DNA from: Anaerorhabdus sp036637135
GTDB lineage: Bacteria > Bacillota_I > Bacilli_A > Erysipelotrichales > Erysipelotrichaceae
Direction of reading: 5' to 3'
DNA length: 26,883 nucleotides
NCBI RefSeq assembly: GCF_036637135.1
Contig: NZ_JAVWNC010000028.1
Coordinates: 1-26,883 of the forward strand
In this document: positions 8,514-16,471 of the stretch, in pieces
Layout: every line of letters begins with the position of its first letter
How positions within the stretch are numbered: position 1 is the stretch's first letter
Translations under genes and position numbers: made by a program
Notes under the pieces: generated by a model
What the model saw: the letters and a program-made list of their open reading frames with translations, nothing else
Databases searched by the model: none
Told to the model about the DNA's origin: nothing

Positions 8514-8562
8514 TAAAAAAACCGTACATTCTTACATTATTTTTGAATGTACGGTTTTTATT
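8514..8562. terminator. Intrinsic terminator after the PASTA gene
   Basis: AAAAACCGTACATTC (8517-8531) pairs with GAATGTACGGTTTTT (8545-8559) and is followed by a T-rich tract. The 15-bp stem is the strongest in the window. The remaining gap to 8750 holds no supported gene. Confidence 0.9.
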
Positions 8563-8750
8563 TGAATATATCAAACTGTTTTTTTTCTTATTAAATTTAT
8601 GACTATGTTATATAAACTTCATCGTTTTCCATATAAAAAGATGAGTATACTTTACAAGAACACTCTAAAATACAAAGAGGGTTCATCATATGATATAACT
8701 CATCATTTAAAAATTAAACTACTTGTTTTTACTACTTCAAACTCAACAAA

Positions 8751-11700
8751 TTATTCAACTTTTGTTTGAGTTAAAGGACTTGCGTTGCTTTTAAGAAGAT
8801 TATTCGGTAAATCTTCTTTCGGAATAGATTCATCAATATTAGCAGGAATTTCTCCTTCAGTACCATCATCTTCATCACCGATATTACTTATCAATAAAAT
8901 TAACCTACTCCTTACAGGAGATACTTTGATTTCATATTTTTTTCCGTTAAGTTCTACAGTTGAATTAGCTCTAAATAAATAATCATACAGTTCAATAATA
9001 TTTCTATATTCTCCAACACCAAAATCCAATAATAAATTATAAGTTCCGTTTGGTATATCAGTCAAAGTGAAACTTCCTTCAAAACACGCATCAATCGTAG
9101 AGAACTTATAGTTTGAATTCTTACCATAATCCACTTTACACGGTTTATTTGTCATTGTTTTTTCGATAACTTCACCAGTTTCATTCACTAACAATAATTT
9201 ATAGAAAGGATTCTTTGATTTGATTGTGTCAGTATCGTTAATCCATGCAATGCCATCAATTGTGAACGATGCATCAGTTGTATTTATTTTAAAGAAATCA
9301 AAAACTGATGCATTATTAGAAGGCTTTTTAATAACAGAATAATCAATCTTTGCAGATTCATATCTCATTTCGTATCGATAATTAAATCCAGTATTGATAA
9401 GGAAACTAATATTATCTAAATCAGTAGGTTTCATGTTATTGTAGTAATTAACTACTTCCGCTCGTTTCTCATCACTTCCTTCAGTAACTTTTATGTAAAG
9501 AACATAATTACCTTTATTAAGTTGTGAAATATCAAATTTACCTACGAATTTAACTTTAGTATATGTATACCCATCACCCATCGATATTGAACCTTGTATT
9601 GATTGTGTTTCAACTTCAAATGGTATTGTTTCTTTGGTTTCCAAATTCAAGAAGTAAACTTCGTGTTTTATACTACTATCTTCTTTCGCATCTATTCCCG
9701 TAATAAAAGCTATTCCTTCTATATTAAGCATATTATCTGTTCTATCAAATTTGCTCAATTCATGAATTAATTCTTTTTTTACAACTGCAGGAGGAGTTGG
9801 TGTAGGATTTGGAGTAACAGATGTTTGTCCAACTGATAGTTTCACCATATCACCAAATGCATACAATTTGTATTTAACATTATTCAAAATAATTTCTTCA
9901 GGGTACTTTTCAAGTTTCTCTACGAGAATTTCTTGATTATAATCAGTAAGAACACCATATTCTGATCTAACCCTAAAATAGTAATCACCCTTAGTAAGTT
10001 TCGATAAATCAATTGTTCCAGCATACTTCACTTTATCATTATCTGTGACAGTGGAAGTTAATACCATTTCTGTTTTATTAAACATATTATCATTTATAAT
10101 CAAAGTTTGTTTTATTGTATTTTTATCAGTTACATAAATACCAGGTCGATAAGCATTTCCTTCGATAATTAAACTTCCATCTTTAAAAGTTGCAGAAGTA
10201 ATCGTATTTACAAAATCACCAGTTGGAGTTGTTCCGCTCGGTTGAACTGGAGCACTATTGCCTGTGATACTGACATAATTCGTTGGAATATATCCAACAC
10301 TACCGTTCCAATCATAAGATACCAATCCTTTAGTTGTTCCAGTTACAATATTACCACTCGATAATGGATTTGTTGATTGAATTTTATAATGATTTGATTC
10401 ATTTCCAAGTATTGCTACAGTAAAGTTTTCTTGATAAGTTGCTCCATAAGCTGAATTAAATAAAGTAGCTCCTCCTGGTGACTTAAGAACATTGACACCG
10501 TAGGTGTTAATAACACCTACAGAGTATTTATTTAAATCTGCAAATCCCGCTTTCTTGTCAATACTATAAGCAATTGCTGCAATTTTATATCCCCAATATG
10601 GATCTGCTGCATACTTAACGTTAAATCCCGAACCTTTATTTCCAACATGAGATCCAAAGAATCTAGAATCTTCAATATTTGTATATCCTCTCAAATTGAT
10701 TCCCATATGTTCGTTTATCGCTGATGGAATATCTTTAAAATATGATGCCGACCCTGGATTACTATCAAATGCATTCCATCCAAATAAATTATTTCTTTGC
10801 AACGCATAATTACTAGTACCATAAGCAGATTCAAGACAAGCTAATGAATAGACTAATAACGCATTCATTCCATAAGTATTTTGAGCATCTATAAATGTTT
10901 GACCTTGTCCTTGCATTGCACTTCCACTCGGTTTGATACTTAATAAAAAGCTATCAAAGACAGATGCTGGAATATTAGTTTTGGTTCGTGATGGCAAAAA
11001 TTGATAATAGTTGTAATATGTTCCTACTTTATTTCTATATTTTGCATCCGAATAAAAGTTATATCCATCATAACTATAGTAAGTTGTACCATTAGTCATC
11101 CATTCTGCTGCCAAACCAACAGTTAACGAATACTTCTCAGGCCATCCATTTCCTGACCATCCACTATGCGCAACAAATGTTAATTCACCATTTGATACTG
11201 TGTAATAAGTTTGATAAATTCTTGTCCAAAAAGGTTGTTCATTTGCTGCTGATGTATCATTTCCTCCCAGAGGCATGGTTACATTACCACCCACAAAAGC
11301 ATATGGCACTAAATCAACATTTACTAAATCAGCTGTCCCACTGAAACCAGTTATATTAACCTTAATCGTTCCATTACCACTTCCGTTATAACTATATGTT
11401 CCCTCATATCGCATTTCTCTATGTTTAGTTACATAAGTAACCTTACGATACTGATGACTTACATCTTGAGTAATATTCATCGTAGAACTACCTGATCTCA
11501 TTGGATAAGTTATAGCAAGACCTGTACTCATCGCAACAATTTTCATTGGACTTTTACTTGCATGATGACGTACTATTGCATCATCTCCATAACCCCACAT
11601 TGTGTTTTGAGCATCGGAGAAAGAATTATGACAAGACATTTTCGTGAAAGTACCATTTGTATTTGCAATTGCGACTTCATATTGTGTTCCACAAGCTAAA

Positions 11701-11810
11701 CTTGTTACATCTGCTTGTACATCAACTGGTGTAACAATTGGACTTTGTAGCATAACTAAAGAAGAAAATACTAATGTCATGCTTAGAATAAATTTAATTA
11801 GTTTGTTCAT
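8751..11810 (-). CDS. Secreted N-acetylglucosaminidase with SH3-like domain and three C-terminal repeats
   Basis: A protein of 1019 residues. A signal peptide occupies about 1-34 (hydrophobic LIKFILSMTLVFSSLVML, likely cleavage near VQA-DV). Residues 38-285 form a beta-rich region with HNSFSDAQ, YYSYDGYNFYSD and VGTYYNYYQFLP, which I recall from other Firmicutes N-acetylglucosaminidases. Residues about 295-425 are the glucosaminidase (GH73-like) domain, with the probable catalytic Glu327 in LESAYGTSNYA and NNLFGWNAFDS following. An SH3-like region spans about 430-516. Three related repeats start near 527, 680 and 834, each with a pattern like SLIIEGNAY and later a form of DLSKLTKGDYYFRV; a Pro/Thr linker (663-679) separates the first two. 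There is no LPXTG or membrane anchor. It should cleave peptidoglycan glycan strands at the cell surface. It is co-transcribed with the anchored protein upstream (12-nt gap). Confidence 0.88.
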   Translation of the reverse strand: MNKLIKFILSMTLVFSSLVMLQSPIVTPVDVQADVTSLACGTQYEVAIANTNGTFTKMSCHNSFSDAQNTMWGYGDDAIVRHHASKSPMKIVAMSTGLAITYPMRSGSSTMNITQDVSHQYRKVTYVTKHREMRYEGTYSYNGSGNGTIKVNITGFSGTADLVNVDLVPYAFVGGNVTMPLGGNDTSAANEQPFWTRIYQTYYTVSNGELTFVAHSGWSGNGWPEKYSLTVGLAAEWMTNGTTYYSYDGYNFYSDAKYRNKVGTYYNYYQFLPSRTKTNIPASVFDSFLLSIKPSGSAMQGQGQTFIDAQNTYGMNALLVYSLACLESAYGTSNYALQRNNLFGWNAFDSNPGSASYFKDIPSAINEHMGINLRGYTNIEDSRFFGSHVGNKGSGFNVKYAADPYWGYKIAAIAYSIDKKAGFADLNKYSVGVINTYGVNVLKSPGGATLFNSAYGATYQENFTVAILGNESNHYKIQSTNPLSSGNIVTGTTKGLVSYDWNGSVGYIPTNYVSITGNSAPVQPSGTTPTGDFVNTITSATFKDGSLIIEGNAYRPGIYVTDKNTIKQTLIINDNMFNKTEMVLTSTVTDNDKVKYAGTIDLSKLTKGDYYFRVRSEYGVLTDYNQEILVEKLEKYPEEIILNNVKYKLYAFGDMVKLSVGQTSVTPNPTPTPPAVVKKELIHELSKFDRTDNMLNIEGIAFITGIDAKEDSSIKHEVYFLNLETKETIPFEVETQSIQGSISMGDGYTYTKVKFVGKFDISQLNKGNYVLYIKVTEGSDEKRAEVVNYYNNMKPTDLDNISFLINTGFNYRYEMRYESAKIDYSVIKKPSNNASVFDFFKINTTDASFTIDGIAWINDTDTIKSKNPFYKLLLVNETGEVIEKTMTNKPCKVDYGKNSNYKFSTIDACFEGSFTLTDIPNGTYNLLLDFGVGEYRNIIELYDYLFRANSTVELNGKKYEIKVSPVRSRLILLISNIGDEDDGTEGEIPANIDESIPKEDLPNNLLKSNASPLTQTKVE

Positions 11811-11822
11811 TTTCTATCCCCC

Positions 11823-12800
11823 TTAGTTAAGATCTACGTTAATTGTAATCCATGAATCTTGCCCTTGAACTTTAAGTTTCAATACTCCCTTATACGTTAC
11901 AGGACTTTCAACTGGACTATATGCAACAAAGAATAAATCCCCTGTATCTTTTTCATTTATTTCTTTACCAATGATATTAGAATATTTCATCGATTGAATT
12001 GAACTATCCAAAGCTACAAATGTTTCTTTTGAATCATTAGGTATATACTGAGCTTCCTCTATGACGATTTTATCACCCCATAATGATACTGCTTCTATAT
12101 TGAATGAATAAACCTCAACTGTTGAAGGAAGTAAATATTCTTGTCCATTTTGTGTCATTGTATCTCCAGTAATTGGATAAGCACTAGATACAGTCATTTG
12201 ATAAGATCTACCATCTGTAATAATATCATCCGCTTTGTATTGAAGCATCTCTGCAGTACCTTTACTGTTTGACAAGTTAATTTTAATATCTTCAGTTCCT
12301 AAATCATTCTTAAGAATAATTTCTTTTGCATTTTTATCCTTAACAGGAATAAATATATTTACCATTGTACTTGGTTCGTTTGATAAGATTTCAAACCAAA
12401 CATTTTGTTTACCTAAGAATAACGATTTATCTTCAAGCGCTTTTACATATGTATCTACTTGATCTAATGCAATTCCCTCACTTGTTGTAAAGTGACTTAA
12501 TTTTAAGTTAATAGCTTCATCAGATTGAACTCTGATTTTAGCAATAACAAATTTAAAATCTATATCTTTCAAATTGAATACAACTGAATCCATCAAATCA
12601 ATTTGATAAGCACCATCCGCTTTTTCTTCAGGTTTACTTTGACTTCCATCCGCCATCGTAATGTCATTGATTAACTGATCATTTGGTTTTGCTGGCTTGT
12701 TATTTAATTGAACTATAAAGAATGCACCGATAACTAGAATAACTAATCCAATACCAATACATAAGTATAACTTTGTTTTATTGAGTTTGTCTTTTTGCAT
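11823..12800 (-). CDS. Membrane-anchored extracytoplasmic protein of unknown function
   Basis: Three in-frame starts exist; the ATG at 12800 is chosen because GGAGG lies 7 nt upstream of it, giving 325 residues beginning MQKDKLNK. One membrane helix (about 10-33, LYLCIGIGLVILVIGAFFIV) is followed by an acidic, Asn/Lys-rich extracytoplasmic region of about 290 residues with a beta-strand pattern. No known domain is recognised. It directly precedes the secreted glucosaminidase in the same operon, so a role as partner, regulator or surface tether for that hydrolase is possible, but this is only inferred from gene order. Confidence 0.72.
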   Translation of the reverse strand: MQKDKLNKTKLYLCIGIGLVILVIGAFFIVQLNNKPAKPNDQLINDITMADGSQSKPEEKADGAYQIDLMDSVVFNLKDIDFKFVIAKIRVQSDEAINLKLSHFTTSEGIALDQVDTYVKALEDKSLFLGKQNVWFEILSNEPSTMVNIFIPVKDKNAKEIILKNDLGTEDIKINLSNSKGTAEMLQYKADDIITDGRSYQMTVSSAYPITGDTMTQNGQEYLLPSTVEVYSFNIEAVSLWGDKIVIEEAQYIPNDSKETFVALDSSIQSMKYSNIIGKEINEKDTGDLFFVAYSPVESPVTYKGVLKLKVQGQDSWITINVDLN

Positions 12801-12820
12801 AAACATACCTCCACACAATA

Positions 12821-12829
12821 ATTATATCA
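12821..12829 (-). promoter_or_regulatory. Extended -10 promoter of the surface operon
   Basis: On the minus strand a consensus TATAAT (12826-12821) is preceded by TGA, giving an extended -10 element about 20 nt before the start at 12800. No clear -35 is seen at 16-18 nt. Confidence 0.45.
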
Positions 12830-12870
12830 TAATCCATAACAAGTACATTGAATTTTCTGTGAATTTTGTG

Positions 12871-12900
12871 AAAAAAAAGTAAGAGAAATAATCTCTTACT
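12871..12900 (-). terminator. Intrinsic terminator overlapping the galE stop codon
   Basis: AGTAAGAGA (12878-12886) pairs with TCTCTTACT (12892-12900); on the minus strand an uninterrupted run of eight T follows. The galE stop codon (12898-12896) lies inside the first stem arm, so galE transcription is closed before the surface operon. Confidence 0.88.
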
Positions 12901-13909
12901 CTATACCATTTGGATTCTTTAAAGTGAAGTTCCATCCATCCTGACACATTTCGTCAATACCATATTGTGCCGTCCAACCAAGAACATTTTTTGCTTTTTC
13001 TGTATCAGCGTAACAAGTTGCAATATCACCTGGACGACGATCCATAATTTGATAAGGAATTTCTTTTCCACTTGCTTTTGCAAATGCATCTTTTACTTGT
13101 AAAACAGAATATCCAATTCCTGTTCCTAAATTTACTTTCTCAACACCTTTGTGTTGTAGTGCAAATTCAACTGCTTTAATATGTCCTAGTGCTAAATCAA
13201 CTACATGGATATAATCACGAACACCTGTTCCATCAATTGTGTTATAATCATCACCCCATACGCGTAGGAATTCACGTTGACCAGTAGCAACTTGTGCTAC
13301 ATAAGGTACTAAATTATTTGGAATTCCGTTTGGTGTTTCTCCAAGTAATCCACTCTTATGTGCTCCAATCGGATTAAAGTAACGCAATAACATAATACTC
13401 CAGTCAGCATCAGAAATAGAAACATCTTCCAAGATTCTTTCGTTGTAGAGTTTTGTAGTTCCATAAGGATTTGTTGTACTTAATGGGAAATCTTCTTTTA
13501 TAGGAACTGAAGCAGGATCTCCATATACTGTAGCACTTGAACTAAATACCACTGTTTTAACTCCTGCATCCTTCATTGCTTCATAAAGATTTACACTCCC
13601 CGAAATATTATTTTTATAATAAGTTAGAGGAATCACACAAGATTCACCTACTGCTTTATAACCTGCAAAGTGAATAACTGCATCAATTTTGTTTTCTTTG
13701 AATACTTTATCTAGACCTTCTCTATCAAGAATATCCACTTCATAGAATTTTGGTTTTTTGCCTGTAATTGTTTCGATTCTATCTAACACAACTTCCTTTG
13801 AGTTATATAGGTTATCTAATACGATAACATCATACCCAGCTTTGATTAATTCGACACATGTATGGCTACCAATGTAACCTGTACCACCTGTTACTAAAAT
13901 TGTTTTCAT
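12896..13909 (-). CDS. galE: UDP-glucose 4-epimerase
   Basis: A cytoplasmic NAD-dependent short-chain dehydrogenase/reductase of 337 residues, the usual GalE length. It shows the NAD-binding GGTGYIGSH (8-16), the SSSATVYG motif (123-130) with Ser124, and the catalytic pair Tyr149 and Lys153 in PYGTTK; these numbers coincide with E. coli GalE. It interconverts UDP-glucose and UDP-galactose for galactose metabolism and for galactose-containing wall or capsule polymers. It stands alone with its own ribosome binding site (GGAGG), a likely promoter upstream and a terminator overlapping its stop. No galK or galT is in the window, so a role in surface polymer synthesis is as likely as galactose use. 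Confidence 0.95.
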   Translation of the reverse strand: MKTILVTGGTGYIGSHTCVELIKAGYDVIVLDNLYNSKEVVLDRIETITGKKPKFYEVDILDREGLDKVFKENKIDAVIHFAGYKAVGESCVIPLTYYKNNISGSVNLYEAMKDAGVKTVVFSSSATVYGDPASVPIKEDFPLSTTNPYGTTKLYNERILEDVSISDADWSIMLLRYFNPIGAHKSGLLGETPNGIPNNLVPYVAQVATGQREFLRVWGDDYNTIDGTGVRDYIHVVDLALGHIKAVEFALQHKGVEKVNLGTGIGYSVLQVKDAFAKASGKEIPYQIMDRRPGDIATCYADTEKAKNVLGWTAQYGIDEMCQDGWNFTLKNPNGIE

Positions 13910-13932
13910 ATAAGAATCCTCCTTGTATTAGT

Positions 13933-13961
13933 TTATCACATCGATGTTTACTTAAAAACAA
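13933..13961 (-). promoter_or_regulatory. Possible promoter of galE
   Basis: On the minus strand TTGTTT and GATAAA are separated by 17 nt, with a TGT just before the -10. Both boxes deviate from consensus. Just upstream is one copy of AACTTGAAT (13971-13963), the same 9-bp arm found twice in the palindrome at 91-111, followed by a poorer inverted copy. Confidence 0.35.
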
Positions 13962-14002
13962 AATTCAAGTTAAATTTAATTGGGTTTAATTGATTAGTAA
14001 AA

Positions 14003-14254
14003 TTAACCGTGTAACCCTCTTGACTGTCTATCCATATCTTCAACAACAATGTCATAAATTTCTCCTAGTGTTGAACAATATTCTAAAACAATCCATGGTT
14101 CATTCGTATGAAAATGAATCTTAATTAATTCATCATCTCCAACTGCAAGTAAACAATCTCCTTTAAAATGAGTATTAAAATAATCATTAATTTGATCTTC
14201 ATTTAAATCTTTTCCTTCAATTAACAATTGTGTATCATAACGAAATTCTAGCAT
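14003..14254 (-). CDS. Small stand-alone protein resembling the middle segment of YloV/FakA (DAK-type)
   Basis: A protein of 83 residues. The pattern YDTQLLIEGKDLNEDQINDYF, shortened here, then GDCLLAVGDDELIKIHFHTNEPWIVLEYCSTLGEI (cut into GDCLLAVGDDELIKIH and HFHTNEP), then IVVEDMDRQ, follows the order of YloV/FakA family proteins: a YCTEfli segment, a GDSLvVVgDDdlVKVHvHT segment, and a IkIeNMreQH segment. The DAK-type kinase domain and the C-terminal DegV-partner region are absent. It has its own AGGAGG site 8 nt before the ATG, so it looks like a genuine small gene and not a decayed end. Clostridial genomes carry similar short proteins with unhelpful dihydroxyacetone-kinase names. Function unknown; binding of a fatty-acyl phosphate or regulatory partner is speculation. 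Confidence 0.72.
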   Translation of the reverse strand: MLEFRYDTQLLIEGKDLNEDQINDYFNTHFKGDCLLAVGDDELIKIHFHTNEPWIVLEYCSTLGEIYDIVVEDMDRQSRGLHG

Positions 14255-14290
14255 CTGTTTTTCCTCCTAATATTTCTATTATATACGATA

Positions 14291-14314
14291 AAGCACATGT
14301 TTTCACATGTGCTT
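14291..14314 (-). terminator. Perfect 10-bp hairpin between the DUF368 gene and the small DAK-like gene
   Basis: AAGCACATGT (14291-14300) and ACATGTGCTT (14305-14314) form a perfect stem. Read on the minus strand the loop is GAAA, a GNRA tetraloop. There is no good T-run after it, only TATCGTATATAATAG, so it may be a weak terminator, an mRNA-stabilising 3' end, or part of a regulatory leader. A TATAAT box (14283-14278) just after it could start a separate transcript for the small gene. Confidence 0.5.
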
Positions 14315-14320
14315 GTCTAT

Positions 14321-15190
14321 TTATTTTGATGATGTTTCTAATTTGTCTCTTTTCATTTCTTGTGATGAGAACCAATAGATAATAACAAATGTGATAGTCG
14401 CTACTACAAGCGAAATAAGAAGTGTAGCGTTTAATTCTAACACTATACCACTCAACATATACAATTGAACAAATGATCCAACAAGTAGTCCTAAAATAGC
14501 CATATAAGTTAATTGTTCATACTTATCCAACAACCATCGTACAACTTTTGCTCCACCGAGTAATCCCACAACCGCACCTAATCCACAAGGAATAAGTAAA
14601 GGTATATTGAATTCAGCAATAGCGAACCCATAAATTGTTCCATACATGCCCATAATAATTAAGATTAACGATCCACTAATACCTGGGATAATCATTGTCA
14701 CTGTCGCAATTGCCATTGATATAAAACATACAACAAATGATTCTAAGTTCAATGAAGTATATTTAATCATTGCTTTTGCAGATTCTTTATCTCCATTCAT
14801 AAACGCTAAATAAACCATTAATCCTAGCGCTATAACAAATGGAATCCAATTTGCTGCCTTAATTTTCTTAGTAGGTCCTTTTGCTTTGTAAAAAATCAAA
14901 GGTAAACTTCCAAGTACAATACCAATAAATCCAAAATAAGTTTGTGTTGTATAGTTATTGAGTAAGAATGACATAATTTTACTTAAGCCAACGATACCAA
15001 TAGCTAATCCTAATGCAAGTGGTAATAAGAAAGGTAAGTTACGTTTAATTACTTTAAAATTGAGTGTGATAGATTCCATTAAGCGATCATAAAAATTTAA
15101 AATGATTGCGATTGTTCCACCACTTACTCCTGGAATTACATTTGCAACTCCCATTAAAACACCAAATACTACATACTTAATTGCTTCCAT
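14321..15190 (-). CDS. DUF368 membrane protein, PopT-type undecaprenyl-phosphate translocase
   Basis: A polytopic membrane protein of 289 residues with about eight hydrophobic segments. It has the two DUF368 signature repeats, IPGVSGGT (19-26) and IPGISGS (168-174), arranged as an internal duplication. DUF368 proteins (PopT) have been reported as transporters that return undecaprenyl phosphate to the cytoplasmic face for reuse in wall polymer synthesis. It begins 8 nt after the rseP stop, so it is in the rseP transcript, within the wider neighbourhood of uppS, which makes the precursor of the same lipid. No gene symbol is assigned because orthology to a named gene was not tested. Confidence 0.88.
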   Translation of the reverse strand: MEAIKYVVFGVLMGVANVIPGVSGGTIAIILNFYDRLMESITLNFKVIKRNLPFLLPLALGLAIGIVGLSKIMSFLLNNYTTQTYFGFIGIVLGSLPLIFYKAKGPTKKIKAANWIPFVIALGLMVYLAFMNGDKESAKAMIKYTSLNLESFVVCFISMAIATVTMIIPGISGSLILIIMGMYGTIYGFAIAEFNIPLLIPCGLGAVVGLLGGAKVVRWLLDKYEQLTYMAILGLLVGSFVQLYMLSGIVLELNATLLISLVVATITFVIIYWFSSQEMKRDKLETSSK

Positions 15191-15198
15191 AATCTCTC

Positions 15199-16260
15199 CT
15201 AATTAAATATTCTAACTATATCTTGCCAAGTTGCGAAAATCATCAACCCGAACAATAATACCATACTTGCAGTCATTAATCCAATTTCAAATTTCTTATT
15301 AAGTGGCTTACCAATAATAATTTCAGCTACAATAAGTACTACTCTTCCACCATCTAAAATTGGTAAAGGAAGTAAATTAAATATACCTACATTAAGTGAT
15401 AATAATGCTACTAATAAAAGTAAACTAGTTGGACCTTGTGACGCTGTTTGTTCTGTTACTTGATAGATACCAACAGGTCCTGATAGTTGATCTAAACCAT
15501 TTCCTTGAACGAGTCTTGCTAAAGATTTAAAAATATCTTTTGTCATGTCAATCATGTAATCAAAACTGTAATAGCCTGCATTTAGTAGCGTGATTTCAAC
15601 ATATTCACCTTTTGGAGAATTAATTCCAATCATGTAAGCACCTTGCTCATTTTGAATTCCTTTAACTGGAGGTAGTTCAATTAACTCTCCATTACGTTCA
15701 ACAGTATAGACAACTTCACCTGTATACATTTGTGTGAAAATTGTTATATCATCAAATTCTTTCGGTTTAATAACTGTTCCATCATCCAATACAACCTTTT
15801 TAATTAAATCACCACTTTGAAATCCTGCAGCTTCCGCAGGTCCATTTTCTACAACTGATTCAACAATTGGTTTTGGTGATATACCATAGGCACCGCTATT
15901 AAGAAGTAACCCTGTAATGATTAACCAACATAAAGCAAAATTCATTGCAATCCCTGCAAGCATAACAATTACACGTTTCCAACGAGCTATTCCTTTTATT
16001 GAACGATTTGCTGGAACATCAATGTTTGGATAAAGTTCCATATCATCTTCTTGTTCACCAGACATCGCTACATAACCACCAATTGGTATTAAGCGTAATG
16101 AATACTTAGTTTCTTTTCCTTGTATAGAAAATAGTTTTGGTCCCATACCCAATGAAAACTCATAACAATACACACCAAATGCTTTCGCAGCGATTAAGTG
16201 ACCTAATTCATGAATAACAATAATTACTGATAATACGAGTATAAAATAGATGACACCCAT
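15199..16260 (-). CDS. rseP: Site-2 intramembrane metalloprotease RseP/RasP
   Basis: A membrane protein of 353 residues with the site-2 protease layout: the zinc-binding HELGH (17-21) in the first membrane helix, a conserved GGYVAMSGE segment (61-69), a membrane helix at about 98-120, one PDZ domain (about 130-200), and the third zinc ligand Asp303 in LLPLPILDGGR (296-306) near the C-terminal helices. It cleaves membrane-embedded remnants of anti-sigma factors or signal peptides. The ATG follows AAAGGAG by 9 nt. In many Firmicutes rseP follows dxr directly; here the sugar operon intervenes and rseP has its own promoter. DUF368 follows it closely. Confidence 0.95.
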   Translation of the reverse strand: MGVIYFILVLSVIIVIHELGHLIAAKAFGVYCYEFSLGMGPKLFSIQGKETKYSLRLIPIGGYVAMSGEQEDDMELYPNIDVPANRSIKGIARWKRVIVMLAGIAMNFALCWLIITGLLLNSGAYGISPKPIVESVVENGPAEAAGFQSGDLIKKVVLDDGTVIKPKEFDDITIFTQMYTGEVVYTVERNGELIELPPVKGIQNEQGAYMIGINSPKGEYVEITLLNAGYYSFDYMIDMTKDIFKSLARLVQGNGLDQLSGPVGIYQVTEQTASQGPTSLLLLVALLSLNVGIFNLLPLPILDGGRVVLIVAEIIIGKPLNKKFEIGLMTASMVLLFGLMIFATWQDIVRIFN

Positions 16261-16293
16261 AGAATAATCAACTCCTTTAAAGTGTTCTCAATT

Positions 16294-16322
16294 AGTTTAA
16301 CACAACCCTTATCGTTGTACAA
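16294..16322 (-). promoter_or_regulatory. Promoter of rseP-DUF368
   Basis: On the minus strand TTGTAC (16322-16317) and TAAACT (16299-16294) are 17 nt apart, with TGT just before the -10 making it extended. It lies 33 nt before the rseP start and just after a terminator, as expected for a transcript separated from upstream genes. Confidence 0.6.
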
Positions 16323-16330
16323 ACGCTAAA

Positions 16331-16370
16331 CAAAAGGATAAGTATTACGAAAAAAATCGTATACTCATCC
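16331..16370 (-). terminator. Second hairpin after the sugar operon
   Basis: GGATAAGTATTACGA (16336-16350) pairs with TCGTATACTCATCC (16357-16370) apart from one mismatch and one bulge. On the minus strand it is followed by TTTTG. It would isolate rseP from the upstream operon. Confidence 0.65.
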
Positions 16371-16427
16371 CCTATTACATTTACTATTTTAGCTTATTCC
16401 AAATTACTTGTCTATGTTCTATAACCA

Positions 16428-16456
16428 AAAAAGTTGCGAAACATAATCGTTCAACA
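16428..16456 (-). terminator. First hairpin after the fucA-type gene
   Basis: On the minus strand GTTG, a 2-nt bulge and CGA (16456-16448) pair with TCGCAAC (16440-16434), followed by six T (16433-16428). The stem is short but the U-tail is good. It lies 16 nt after the aldolase gene, with a stronger hairpin about 60 nt further on. Confidence 0.5.
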
Positions 16457-16471
16457 ACCTCTAAGTTTTCT

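Noticed and set aside
8739..8771. Hairpin AACTCAA/TTGAGTT at the end of the glucosaminidase gene as a terminator
   Set aside because: The stem contains a bulge and no T-run follows on the minus strand, so it is not convincing.
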